DNA of 53,301 bases from Frondihabitans sp. Leaf304 (GTDB lineage Bacteria > Actinomycetota > Actinomycetes > Actinomycetales > Microbacteriaceae). Below the pieces are notes generated by a model that did no database searches, had not been told where the DNA came from, and worked only from the letters and a program-made list of their open reading frames with translations. Shown in pieces: positions 30,630 to 38,526 of this stretch; positions within the stretch are counted from its first letter, which is position 1; each line of letters starts with the position of its first letter. The stretch lies in assembly GCF_001423105.1 (NCBI RefSeq), contig NZ_LMNV01000002.1, forward strand, positions 1,687,066 through 1,740,366. The letters are read 5' to 3'. The position numbers and the translations under genes were made by a program.

Positions 30630-31673
30630 TCATTTGGCCAAGCGGGGAAAGAGTTGCTCGGCGGCGGAGCGGTGCACCTCGCCCAGCCGCTCCGAGCCTG
30701 GGCCGTTGTAAGTGTCGAGGAAGTGGTCGAAGCGGGCGCTCCACGTGGGGTCTGCGTAGGGGAAGTCGCTGCCGTAGAGGACATGGCCCGGTTCCGCGAA
30801 CGCTAGGAGCGCCGGCAAGGAAGCGGGGGTTGCGGACAGGGCGGTGTCGAAATAGAACTTCCGCAGGCCCGCCTGGATGCTCTCCGGAGTGGTGCCGGGG
30901 TTGAACATCGCGGCGGCGCTGAATCGTTCCGCTGCGTACGGGAGGAAGCCGCCAGCGTGCGAGAGGATCACGCGGAGATTGGGGTGCCGATCGAACACCC
31001 CGTGGGCGACGAGGTCCACGGCAGTGCGGGTGGTGTCGAATGGAAAGTCGACCAGGGCAGTGGGCAGGCCGGGGAGCTGCGCCATGTGGGGAGCGGTGGG
31101 ATGCACGAAGACGACGGCCGAGCGTGCGGCGAGTTCCGTCCACAGTGGTTCGTAGGCGGGATCGCCAAGGTAGCGACCGTGGGCGTTCGAGAGGAGGAGC
31201 ACGCCGTCGGCGTGTAGTTCGTCGAGTGCTCGCACGGCTTCGGCGACTGCACCGTCGAAATCCGGGAGCGGCAGCACGGCGAAGTGCCCGAATCGGCCCG
31301 GGTGTTCCTTGACCAACTCGGCCTGGTAGTCGTTCAGGTCGCGGGCGAGCTCGCGGGCCGCGGCGTCGTCGCCGAAGTGCACACCCGGTGCGCTGATCGA
31401 CAGAATCCCGGTCTCGATTCCTGCCTCGTCCATCATCGTGATCGCCCCTCGGGGATCCCATTCGGGCATGAGCCAGCCACCGATCGCCCGGGGGCCCTGC
31501 CTGGGAGCCGTCCCGCCACTGGTGTCCCACGGGTTCCATTGCGCGGACCCGCCTTCAACGGCCTCCGCCCCGGCCCCGGTGGTAGTCCTCATTGCCTGAT
31601 CCCCTGCCGCTGCTAAAGCCTCGAAGTAGCGGGGCGGAAGCAGGTGCTGGTGAACGTCGATTTTGCCTGGCAT
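30630..31673 (-). CDS. Amidohydrolase-2 family metal-dependent hydrolase/decarboxylase
   Basis: This 347-residue TIM-barrel protein belongs to the ACMSD/6-methylsalicylate decarboxylase-like amidohydrolases. Metal ligands are visible in DVHQHLLPP (His8, His10), FVHPTAPHM and VILSHAGGFLPYAAER, and a catalytic aspartate in YGSDFPYADP. Family members decarboxylate or hydrolyse aromatic or acidic substrates with a zinc or manganese ion. The ATG at 31673 was chosen because GGAGGT lies seven bases before it; an in-frame ATG 24 bases upstream has no such site. It lies 64 bases after the DUF3533-like gene on the same strand and may be under the same TetR control. The substrate is unknown. Confidence 0.88.
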   Translation of the reverse strand: MPGKIDVHQHLLPPRYFEALAAAGDQAMRTTTGAGAEAVEGGSAQWNPWDTSGGTAPRQGPRAIGGWLMPEWDPRGAITMMDEAGIETGILSISAPGVHFGDDAAARELARDLNDYQAELVKEHPGRFGHFAVLPLPDFDGAVAEAVRALDELHADGVLLLSNAHGRYLGDPAYEPLWTELAARSAVVFVHPTAPHMAQLPGLPTALVDFPFDTTRTAVDLVAHGVFDRHPNLRVILSHAGGFLPYAAERFSAAAMFNPGTTPESIQAGLRKFYFDTALSATPASLPALLAFAEPGHVLYGSDFPYADPTWSARFDHFLDTYNGPGSERLGEVHRSAAEQLFPRLAK

Positions 31674-31737
31674 TGTGTCAACCTCCGGTTGCGTCATTAC
31701 TGCTGTCTCTAGGGGTGAAGAGGGGTTGCCTTGCAGG

Positions 31738-32937
31738 TCACCGGGTGACCTCGGCGGGCTTGTCGAGTGCTGCTTGTTCGGGGTGAGAGGCCGGTGACGC
31801 TGTGGCTTGCAGGTAGTCCGCGCTGGGGTGGTCGGCGCTGGGGTGGTCGCCGCCCCTCAGCTGAGCGGCGGCTTCTCTTCGGTTGCGGATGAGCATTGCG
31901 ATCAGGGTCATCAGGATGCCGGCCACGGCCCAGATCGCCAGCCGGATGATCGGGCCGGAAATGGCGGCACCGTCGAAGTACTGAACCGAGCGCAGAAGGT
32001 CGAGGGAGTCCCCCTGTGGGAACACGTAGTACAGGGCCTGGAAGAAGTCGTTGAGAAGGTGGATTCCGAGGGGCCCGCCAGAAGACGTGTTGCCGAGGAT
32101 CACCAGGGCGAGCGTCGTGAGGAGCGCTGCAATAGTTCCACCGAGCGCGGCGACACCGGTCACGGCTCCCCCGATGGCCATCCCGGTGAGCCAAAGGACA
32201 GCGAACACGGCACCCGGATTCACGGTCACCGCACCGAGGGCGGCATCGATCCACAGGGTGATCAACCCGGCAAGGGCTCCTGTGTAGAGGACGAGAACGA
32301 TGCTGCGTTCGACGAACTTCGTCGAGGTGTCGACCGTTCCGAGGATGCGGCCGAAGACCGTCGCACCAAGCGCCGCGCCGAGTCCGGCGAAGAGGATCGC
32401 GTAGAACTCAATGGATCCGACGGGGTCTTTCTGTGGGAGCGGTGCAAGGTCGGTCGTCGTGCTGGTGGCCTTCAATCGCTGAGCGATCGAGCCGCCGATG
32501 CCGGAGACCGCCTGACCGAGGCCGCGACCCGCGCCACTGGCAATGTAGGTGGTGACGACGGCGTTCTTTCCGGCTGTGGGAAGGACGACAGCGCCGTCCA
32601 CCTCCCGATCGAGCACGGCGGCTCGCGCCTTCGCCTCGGACGACACGACCGTGAGATCGAGTGACCCCTGCTGCTCCAGAGCCACGATCGTTTCCGCATT
32701 GCCGGCGACGGCGAGGTGCACATTGTTGGGTGTCGGATTTCCGAAAGCGCTCGAGTAGCTGGTCAGCATCGCCATAGCGAAAAGCAGGATCCCGATGGCC
32801 CCCAGGATCAAGTTGCGGTAGCGGTGCTGGGATCCCGGCCCCTCGGACGTCAGCGCGCCGCCTGCCACCGCTGCCTCAAACTCCGGATGCTGCGGAGTGT
32901 CTTCCCGTCGTGGTGCTGACCCGGTTACGTGCGTCAT
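31738..32937 (-). CDS. DUF3533/ABC-2-type integral membrane protein
   Basis: This 399-residue protein has one membrane helix near residue 45 (NLILGAIGILLFAMAMLTSY) and then an external domain containing HLAVAGNAETIVALEQQ and REVDGAVVLPTAGKNAVVTTYIASGAG. Five or six membrane helices follow in the C-terminal half. This is the layout of DUF3533 and YhgE/Pip-like proteins related to ABC-2 permeases, often linked to export or stress and controlled by TetR repressors. The start at 32937 has AAAGGA before it. The C-terminus carries a short HPSAD repeat. The divergent TetR gene and a 28-base operator sit immediately upstream. No ATPase is encoded nearby. Confidence 0.8.
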   Translation of the reverse strand: MTHVTGSAPRREDTPQHPEFEAAVAGGALTSEGPGSQHRYRNLILGAIGILLFAMAMLTSYSSAFGNPTPNNVHLAVAGNAETIVALEQQGSLDLTVVSSEAKARAAVLDREVDGAVVLPTAGKNAVVTTYIASGAGRGLGQAVSGIGGSIAQRLKATSTTTDLAPLPQKDPVGSIEFYAILFAGLGAALGATVFGRILGTVDTSTKFVERSIVLVLYTGALAGLITLWIDAALGAVTVNPGAVFAVLWLTGMAIGGAVTGVAALGGTIAALLTTLALVILGNTSSGGPLGIHLLNDFFQALYYVFPQGDSLDLLRSVQYFDGAAISGPIIRLAIWAVAGILMTLIAMLIRNRREAAAQLRGGDHPSADHPSADYLQATASPASHPEQAALDKPAEVTR

Positions 32938-32946
32938 GTTGTCCTT

Positions 32947-32974
32947 TACAATCGTCCAGTAGTGGACAAATGTA
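32947..32974. promoter_or_regulatory. 28-base TetR operator
   Basis: The inner inverted repeat GTCCA-GTAG-TGGAC (32954-32967) is flanked by matching outer arms TACA (32947-32950) and TGTA (32971-32974). It starts nine bases upstream of the membrane-protein start codon and lies 51 bases before the divergent TetR start. It could shut down both genes when bound. Confidence 0.7.
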
Positions 32975-33024
32975 CACCAGGCGCCGGGGTCTGACAAGAT
33001 GGAGCCATGTCGCAAGGAATGAGC

Positions 33025-33633
33025 ATGGCGCCGCCAGCGGGATCCCGGGTGGATCCGCGAGTCACCCGGACCCGCGCGGCCCTCATCCGGGCTTTGACGA
33101 CACTGGTATCAGACTCTCCGAAGGGCGAGGCGATCTCGATGAGCGCGGTCGCGCAGCGGTCCGGCTTGAGCCGACAGGCATTGCACAACCACTACAGCAA
33201 CGTGGGCGACCTCGCGACGGACGTATGGATCAGTCGACTCCTCGAGAGTCAGCTGCCCGTAGAAGAGAGTGCAGCGAATCTCGAGCAAGCACTCACGGTT
33301 GCCGTTCGGGAGCGCGGAATCGAGCCCCTGCTCGCCGCCGGGCGGGCGAATCGCGAGTTCTTTGACAAGCTTCGGGCCATTCCGCGCGGCGAGCGTGTCG
33401 CCGAGGTCCTTGCGGCCGCTGTCACCACCTGGCTGACCGACTCGGATCACGACCACTCGCGACCCGGAATAACACTGACGGATGACGCCCGGACCTTCGC
33501 GATCGGCGGCATGGTGGCGCTCGTCTCGACGTGGCAGATGGCGGAGAACCCGCCAAGCACGGCGCAGCAGGTCACCGCGCTCCGGATGTTTGCCGCCGCC
33601 GCGGCCGCCGCAGGGGTCCCGCCCGAAGCGTGA
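33025..33633 (+). CDS. TetR-family regulator of the DUF3533 gene
   Basis: This protein of about 202 residues has an N-terminal TetR helix-turn-helix (RTRAALIRALTTLVSD, ISMSAVAQRSGLSRQALHNHYSNV) and an all-helical ligand domain. The ATG at 33025 is preferred because AAGGA lies six bases upstream; ATGs at 33007 and 33019 in the same frame have a poor or no ribosome-binding site. It is divergent from the DUF3533-like membrane protein gene, with a clear 28-base inverted repeat between them, so repression of that gene is likely. The inducer is unknown. The gene converges on the SDR gene with a 21-base gap. Confidence 0.88.
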   Translation: MAPPAGSRVDPRVTRTRAALIRALTTLVSDSPKGEAISMSAVAQRSGLSRQALHNHYSNVGDLATDVWISRLLESQLPVEESAANLEQALTVAVRERGIEPLLAAGRANREFFDKLRAIPRGERVAEVLAAAVTTWLTDSDHDHSRPGITLTDDARTFAIGGMVALVSTWQMAENPPSTAQQVTALRMFAAAAAAAGVPPEA

Positions 33634-33654
33634 AGCCCCGGACGGGAACCACCG

Positions 33655-34320
33655 TCAGGCGTCGTAGGCGACGTAATGCAGTTCGGCGTCCTTCCGCTCC
33701 TCGTAGAGCTTGACGTAGGACTGCGCGATGACATCAGGCTCGGCGTCCGGGCGACCGCCGCCGATGAGAGCGGTGATCGCGACGAAGCCGACGTACACCC
33801 CCTTGTCAGCCAGGGCCTTATTGAGGTTCAGCGTCCAGTTCCGGAGTCCGGCCGCGGCGATGTTCACGTTCCCGCGAACCGGTGTCTGGGACAGCGCCCC
33901 GCCACCCGTCGTTACGAGAACAGTTCCGGCACCGGCTGCGATCATCTCCGGCAACACGGCCCCGATAGCGGTGACCGCACCGCCCACGTAGAAATCAATC
34001 TGCGGTTGCAGATTGTCCATCGTCACATCCAGCGCATCGACCGATTCAAGAGTGTGATCTGCCGGCGAGAACTCGAGGACGTCGATAGGACCCAGCGCCG
34101 CCCGAATCGACTCGATCGCATTCGTGATCGTGTCGGGCTCGCGGACATCCGCGGTAAACCCACGAGCTCGGATGCCCTCGCCACCAAGGATCTCCGCAAG
34201 TGCGTCGAGCTTGGACTGGTCGCGGGCGACGAGGGCCACGTCGAAGCCCTTTCGCCCGAAAGCGCGAGCGATTTCAAGACCCAGGCCGGGGCCGGCTCCG
34301 ATGATGGTGATCAGGGGCAT
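33655..34320 (-). CDS. SDR-fold protein lacking the catalytic Tyr-Lys pair
   Basis: This 221-residue protein has a Rossmann fold of the short-chain dehydrogenase/reductase family: the nucleotide motif GAGPGLG at residues 8-14, ALVARDQSKLDAL, and FTADVRE in place of the usual D-V contact. Where YxxxK should be, the sequence reads VRGNVNIAAAGLRNWTLNLNKAL, so neither the tyrosine nor the lysine is present. It may bind NAD(P)H without classic oxidoreductase activity, acting as a sensor or regulator (NmrA-like function) or using other residues. The ATG has AAGGA eight bases upstream. It is divergent from a TetR gene with tandem operators between them. Confidence 0.82.
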   Translation of the reverse strand: MPLITIIGAGPGLGLEIARAFGRKGFDVALVARDQSKLDALAEILGGEGIRARGFTADVREPDTITNAIESIRAALGPIDVLEFSPADHTLESVDALDVTMDNLQPQIDFYVGGAVTAIGAVLPEMIAAGAGTVLVTTGGGALSQTPVRGNVNIAAAGLRNWTLNLNKALADKGVYVGFVAITALIGGGRPDAEPDVIAQSYVKLYEERKDAELHYVAYDA

Positions 34321-34371
34321 GATGCATCCTTCCGTGGCCCACCGCCGGGCCGGGCATTCTGGAGCGGTAAG

Positions 34372-34419
34372 TTGAGGTGACCCTCACGTGCGTTCAGAAT
34401 ATGTTGAGGCCACCCTCAA
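34372..34419. promoter_or_regulatory. Two tandem TetR operators
   Basis: TTGAGG-TGAC-CCTCAc (34372-34387) and TTGAGG-CCAC-CCTCAA (34404-34419) are near-identical 16-base inverted repeats whose centres are 32 bases apart, three helical turns. They fill the gap between the divergent SDR and TetR genes, so one dimer could bind at each and control both promoters. Confidence 0.75.
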
Positions 34420-34436
34420 TTTCTAGTGGAGTCGCT

Positions 34437-35006
34437 GTGAGTGCTACGCCGGGCCTGCGTCGAGACGCTCAGGCGAACCTCGACAAGCTTCGGGCGGCCG
34501 CCGTGTCGGTGTTCTCGCGGCGGGGACTGTCGGCACCTTTGGAAGACATCGCCCGGGAGGCCGGCGTCAGCATCGGCACGCTCTACAACCGTGTGGGATC
34601 CCGGGAGGAGCTCATCGACGCCGTCGTCCCGGCCATCGCTGGCGCGAAACTTCGGACGCTCCGGGAACGCACGCTGGCTCAGGGGTCTCCTCGGGCGCAG
34701 CTGGAGACTTTCATTGCAGAGATGATCGACCTGCAGCGCAGCGATCCGGCCATGAACGACGCGATGCTGCGGCGCTACCCCGACGCCGTCCTCCTCATCA
34801 ACGCCTGCGAACGCTCCATGGCACTGGGGGCGGAACTCGTCGAGAACGCCCACGACGCCGGCGTGCTCTCGACGGACTTCACCCCCGAGGACCTCCTGAC
34901 CGTGCTGTGGCTGGCTGCACTCGCCAGCCATGACCCTGCCGCGCCAGACGGATGGCGCCGCGTCGTCGACCGCAGCGTCTCCGCTGCCTGGATCGCGGAG
35001 GCCTAA
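34437..35006 (+). CDS. TetR-family regulator of the SDR gene
   Basis: This 189-residue regulator has the TetR DNA-binding domain (LRRDAQANLDKLRAAAVSVFSRRG, PLEDIAREAGVSIGTLYNRVGSREELIDAV) and a C-terminal helical domain containing FTPEDLLTVLWLAALAS. The GTG at 34437 is taken as start because GGAG lies five bases before it. The paired operators just upstream indicate autoregulation and control of the divergent SDR gene. The 207 bases after it (35007-35213) hold no clear gene, only a short reverse-strand stretch resembling a dehydrogenase end. Confidence 0.88.
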   Translation: MSATPGLRRDAQANLDKLRAAAVSVFSRRGLSAPLEDIAREAGVSIGTLYNRVGSREELIDAVVPAIAGAKLRTLRERTLAQGSPRAQLETFIAEMIDLQRSDPAMNDAMLRRYPDAVLLINACERSMALGAELVENAHDAGVLSTDFTPEDLLTVLWLAALASHDPAAPDGWRRVVDRSVSAAWIAEA

Positions 35007-35213
35007 GGTCTCGTTTCCGCTCCCCCAAGCAGATCACGGCACTACGTTCAGCACGATCTTGACCGCACGCACGTGCACCACCTGACCCCACGTCGCTCTT
35101 TCGAGAGCCCGAGGTGCAGACGCTGGCCGGGATCCGCAGGAGACATCTGGAGTCGGCGGCTTCTGCTCGCTGAGGTTCTGTCCGTTCGTGCCGCCGCGCG
35201 CTAGCGTCGGAGC

Positions 35214-36698
35214 ATGGTCTTCGAGCGTCTGTTCCGTCGAGGAGGCAGCGAGCCGGTCCCTCCGGCCGCCGCCTCCCTGCCCGATTCCGAGTCCGCGCGG
35301 CTGATGCTCGCCAACCGGCCCGACACCGATTCCGAGGTGCTCGCGGCCTTAGCGGGCACCGGCGATTGGGCACTCCGACTCAATGTGGCCATGAACCCGG
35401 CCACGCCCGCGAGCATCGTGGAGTCGGCTCTCCGCGAGGGCACCCGCGACGAACGCTGGATCGCCGCGGGCAACCCCGCGGTCCCCGCCTCTGTCCTCGA
35501 CGAATTCGCCCGTGGGCCGGAGACGGCCCTGCACCGGAGGATCGCGATGAACCCCGGTGCATCGGCTGCCGCTCTCGACTCGCTGAGCCGGCATCCGATC
35601 CTTGCCGTTGTCGAGGCCGTCGCGCGCCGCCATGACGTCCCGCCCGAGACGTTGGAGGCGCTCGGCCGGCATCCGTCGGAGCATATCCGCGAAGGGTCTG
35701 CCGCGTCTCGCATCGGACGGAGCCCGGAGTTCCTAGCGGGCCTCGCGAATGACCCCTCGTATGTCGTCCGAGCCACGGTCGCGTGGAACGGCGAGACCCC
35801 GCCCGAGGTCCTCGACCGGCTCGCCGACGACGAAGACTACAGCGTCGTGGCCGAGGCGCTCTCCAATCCGAGCACTCCGACGCACGCGCTGGCGCGAGTG
35901 GCGGAAGGCGGCTCCCGGTCGGCCCGTCAGCAGCTCGACCGGCGGAATCTCCTGGCGAAGCCCTGGGATCCGGACGACGCCGCTCTCGTTCTCGAACACG
36001 CCTACTCGCTCGCCACTCCTGCCGAGCGCCTCCGTCTCCTCGCGCGGAGTGAGGCTGTGAAGGTCAGAAAAGCGGTGGCCGTGAACGACAGCACGCCCGG
36101 CGACGTCCTACTGCTCCTCGCCCGCGATCCCGAACCCGACATCCGAGTCCAGGTCGGGTTCAATCCCCATGTGCCTGTCGAGGCCCTCGAGATCTTGGCG
36201 GCCGATCCCGACGTGGCCGTCCGTTCTGCTGTCACCCAACGGCGCCTCAGCACGACGCCTGCCCACGTGCTCAGGATCGTCGCCGAGATCGACTGGATCG
36301 AGCGCCGCGAGGAGGTGCGCCCGGCCGAGCTCTTGTCCGGCCTACAGTCGGCACCCGAATGCCCGCCGGACCTCGTCATGCCCCTGACCCGCATGATCTC
36401 GCTCCGGTCGAACGAGACCACGATGCCTCCCGACCAGGTCCGAGCGCTGCTACTCGAGCGGGCGATGGGCGAGGACGTCACGTTCGTCACGTCGGTGGCG
36501 ATGGGCTTCGCCGTCAACCCGGCCCTCGCGCCCGAGGAGTGCGAACTCCTGGCGGCGAGTCCGCACGTCGAGATCCGTATGGCTCTCGCCGGCAATCGTG
36601 CGCTCCCGCCGTCGGTACTGGCGCGCCTGGCGGCCGATCCCGACAAGGACGTCGTCTGGTGTGCGCGGGAAGCGCAGCAGTCCGGGCTGTCGGCGTAA
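35214..36698 (+). CDS. Leucine-rich-repeat-variant (LRV) repeat protein
   Basis: This 494-residue protein consists almost wholly of helical repeats of about 24 residues. The consensus is like NPxTPxxVLxxLAxDPDxxVRxxVA, for example AMNPATPASIVESAL, AGNPAVPASVLDEFA, AWNGETPPEVLDRLADD and GFNPHVPVEALEILAADPD. I count roughly a dozen or more units. This matches the LRV/HEAT-like family first seen in nitrogen-fixing bacteria. Unlike the Azotobacter protein, no N-terminal cysteine cluster for iron-sulphur binding is present; only three scattered cysteines occur. The N-terminus (MVFERLFRRGG) is basic, with no signal peptide, so it is cytoplasmic. It probably serves as a protein-binding scaffold. It stands alone between two regulator regions; its partner is unknown. 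Confidence 0.75.
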   Translation: MVFERLFRRGGSEPVPPAAASLPDSESARLMLANRPDTDSEVLAALAGTGDWALRLNVAMNPATPASIVESALREGTRDERWIAAGNPAVPASVLDEFARGPETALHRRIAMNPGASAAALDSLSRHPILAVVEAVARRHDVPPETLEALGRHPSEHIREGSAASRIGRSPEFLAGLANDPSYVVRATVAWNGETPPEVLDRLADDEDYSVVAEALSNPSTPTHALARVAEGGSRSARQQLDRRNLLAKPWDPDDAALVLEHAYSLATPAERLRLLARSEAVKVRKAVAVNDSTPGDVLLLLARDPEPDIRVQVGFNPHVPVEALEILAADPDVAVRSAVTQRRLSTTPAHVLRIVAEIDWIERREEVRPAELLSGLQSAPECPPDLVMPLTRMISLRSNETTMPPDQVRALLLERAMGEDVTFVTSVAMGFAVNPALAPEECELLAASPHVEIRMALAGNRALPPSVLARLAADPDKDVVWCAREAQQSGLSA

Positions 36699-36884
36699 CG
36701 GCGAAAGCGGCGCCTGCCCACCTCAGCCGCAGAGCAGTGGCGGGCAGTCCCGCCCGATTTAGGTCGTAGGCGAAGAGGCCGCGAGATTCAGGCAGCTGTG
36801 GGACATCCCATATCCCGAGGGTTTCAAGACAAGAACGTGGTGGGAGTTATTGCCCCGGTCTTCGTGCGATGCACCTTTCGCCTC

Positions 36885-36905
36885 AATCACGTCAGGATCG
36901 TGATT
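36885..36905. promoter_or_regulatory. Inverted repeat upstream of the second ECF gene
   Basis: AATCACG (36885-36891) and CGTGATT (36899-36905) form a perfect inverted repeat with a 7-base spacer, 31 bases before the ECF start codon. It is a candidate binding site for a regulator. The first ECF module has no equivalent. The remaining 238-base gap (36699-36936) contains only a weak CTGCCC/GGGCAG hairpin near 36713-36748. Confidence 0.45.
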
Positions 36906-36936
36906 TTCTCGACATTGCTGTAGTGAAGGGGGAACG

Positions 36937-37482
36937 ATGACGGATCCGGAAGACAGAGACGACGACGCCAGGCTGCTCGTTCGATTGGCACTGGGCGACA
37001 AAGCGGCGTTAGCGGTCGCCTTCGACAGATTCGCGCCGACGGTGACGAGGTACGCCTGGGCGATCGCTCCCAGCCGCATGGACGTGGAAGAGCTCGTGCA
37101 AGACACGCTCCTCACGCTCTGGCAGAAAGCGGCCGCCATCGAGTTACCCACGGAGTCACTCCTGCCGTGGCTTCTCGTCGTCTGCCGTAACCATGCCCGA
37201 AACCTCCGACGCCGTCAGGCCCGGGCGGAGAGCGATTCCCTGCCGGACGATCTCGAAGCACCACCAGCGGCCGAGGAAGCTCGAGAACACCTCCGCTGGG
37301 TACGCGCCGAGATCGACGCCCTCCCGACGCTGGATCGCCGCATCTGCGAGCTGTGCCTCCTCGAGGGCCGCTCCTATTCCGAAGCTGCCACGATTCTCGG
37401 ACTGAGCGTTGGCGCCGTCACCAAGCGCGTCTCCCGATCGCGGACTCGACTCAAGAAGGCTGTGATGCACGATGAACACTGA
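36937..37482 (+). CDS. ECF sigma factor (second of two paralogous modules)
   Basis: This 181-residue ECF sigma factor is strongly similar to the one at 29268-29807. Both have TRYAWAIAxSRxDVEExVQDT in region 2, ESLLPWLLVVCRNH in the middle, and CELCLLEGRSYxEAAxxLGLSVGAxT in region 4. The linker between regions 2 and 4 differs (LPDDLEAPPAAEEAREHLRW). GGGGG ends four bases before the ATG, in the same 12-base TAGTGAAGGGGG block found before the paralog. Its last 11 bases overlap the membrane-partner gene. The twin arrangement suggests duplication of the whole module followed by divergence of the signal it senses. Confidence 0.93.
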   Translation: MTDPEDRDDDARLLVRLALGDKAALAVAFDRFAPTVTRYAWAIAPSRMDVEELVQDTLLTLWQKAAAIELPTESLLPWLLVVCRNHARNLRRRQARAESDSLPDDLEAPPAAEEAREHLRWVRAEIDALPTLDRRICELCLLEGRSYSEAATILGLSVGAVTKRVSRSRTRLKKAVMHDEH

Positions 37483-38302
37483 ACCTCCTCTCGGCGACGA
37501 CTTCCAGCGTCTGCTCGTCGGCATGAAGCGGAGCGTCCTCGACCGAGCCGACGACGTCCGCCCCCGTCCTGTTCGACACCGACACGTGTGGCCGGTCGTG
37601 GGCCTGGTCGCGCTTCTGGCCGTCGGCAGCGTCAGCGGCGCCTACGCCGTCGGCCTCGTTCCCCATGACCTCTTCCTCGCGCCGACTGCAGCCCCGTCGC
37701 CGACAGTCTCCGAACCGCCGAGCCCATCGACGCCCGCAGCCGAGACCCCACCGGCAAGCTCCCCCGCGACACGGTCAGTCACCCCGACGTCGACAGCCAA
37801 GCCGTTCTCGATCGACGATCCCGGCACCTGGACGACCTCCTTCCGCGAGGTCGGACCCATCGCCCTCGGAGCACCCTATGTCGGCGAAATCGACGATCTC
37901 ACCTCCGCGTACACCCGCGACAACGAGTCCTGCCCCAACCCGAACGTGTCGTTCTGGCACCGCACGGGCTCAGTGGAGCTCGTCGTCGAAAACACGGACG
38001 GAGTCGTCTCGGGCGTCTCGATCGGGCTCGTGTCACCCACTGACCCGTCGTACCGCACCACCGCACCGACGACTGCCGAGGGCGCCGGTATCGGCTCGAC
38101 CCTGGCCCAGCTCAAAACCTTGTACCCGGACATCGAGAACACGGGAAACTACGGCGGCAGCGGCGCAGACGGCGGATTTGAATACTGGAGCATCCACTCC
38201 GCCGACGGCTACATCACCTTCGTACTCGGCGCCGACAACAGCCATGTCGGCCAGGTCTGGGTCGCGGCCACACCCCAACCGCCCTCCGAATTCTGCGGCT
38301 AG
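37472..38302 (+). CDS. Single-pass membrane partner of the second ECF factor, probable anti-sigma
   Basis: This 276-residue protein has the same plan as the protein at 29797-30564. Its cytoplasmic N-terminus (MNTEPPLGDDFQRLLVGMK) is clearly related, and one membrane helix (about residues 40-63) ends in the shared GLVPH. A Ser/Pro/Thr linker follows. The outer domain is different: a beta-rich segment with LTSAYTRDNESCPNPNVSFWH, VVSGVSIGL, GIGSTLAQLKTLYPDIE and YITFVLGADNSHVGQVWV. No zinc anti-sigma motif is present. It is likely the membrane-bound inhibitor of the sigma factor encoded just before it, with a different external ligand from its paralog. The anti-sigma role is inferred from gene pairing, not from a recognised domain. 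Confidence 0.72.
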   Translation: MNTEPPLGDDFQRLLVGMKRSVLDRADDVRPRPVRHRHVWPVVGLVALLAVGSVSGAYAVGLVPHDLFLAPTAAPSPTVSEPPSPSTPAAETPPASSPATRSVTPTSTAKPFSIDDPGTWTTSFREVGPIALGAPYVGEIDDLTSAYTRDNESCPNPNVSFWHRTGSVELVVENTDGVVSGVSIGLVSPTDPSYRTTAPTTAEGAGIGSTLAQLKTLYPDIENTGNYGGSGADGGFEYWSIHSADGYITFVLGADNSHVGQVWVAATPQPPSEFCG

Positions 38303-38526
38303 CCGTCGGTCAAGGATCAGACCAGCCGTCTATCCGCAGAACGTGGCGAAAAGAGCCACAGCACCAGATCTGTACAACCTGGTGGTGTCCCAAAAACAAG
38401 GTGTGCCGAAACGCATGGCTTTCGGCGGCGACGAGCGGGACGCGGCCATACCGAGAATTTCCACGTCCGACGCTGAACAAGAATTTAGCGGCCAAACCGC
38501 CAGCTCGCGCGCGTACAACGGGAGTC

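Noticed and set aside
36759-37151. Minus-strand frame of about 130 codons
   Set aside because: It overlaps the second ECF sigma gene in antisense. The composition is Ser-rich, with no motif.
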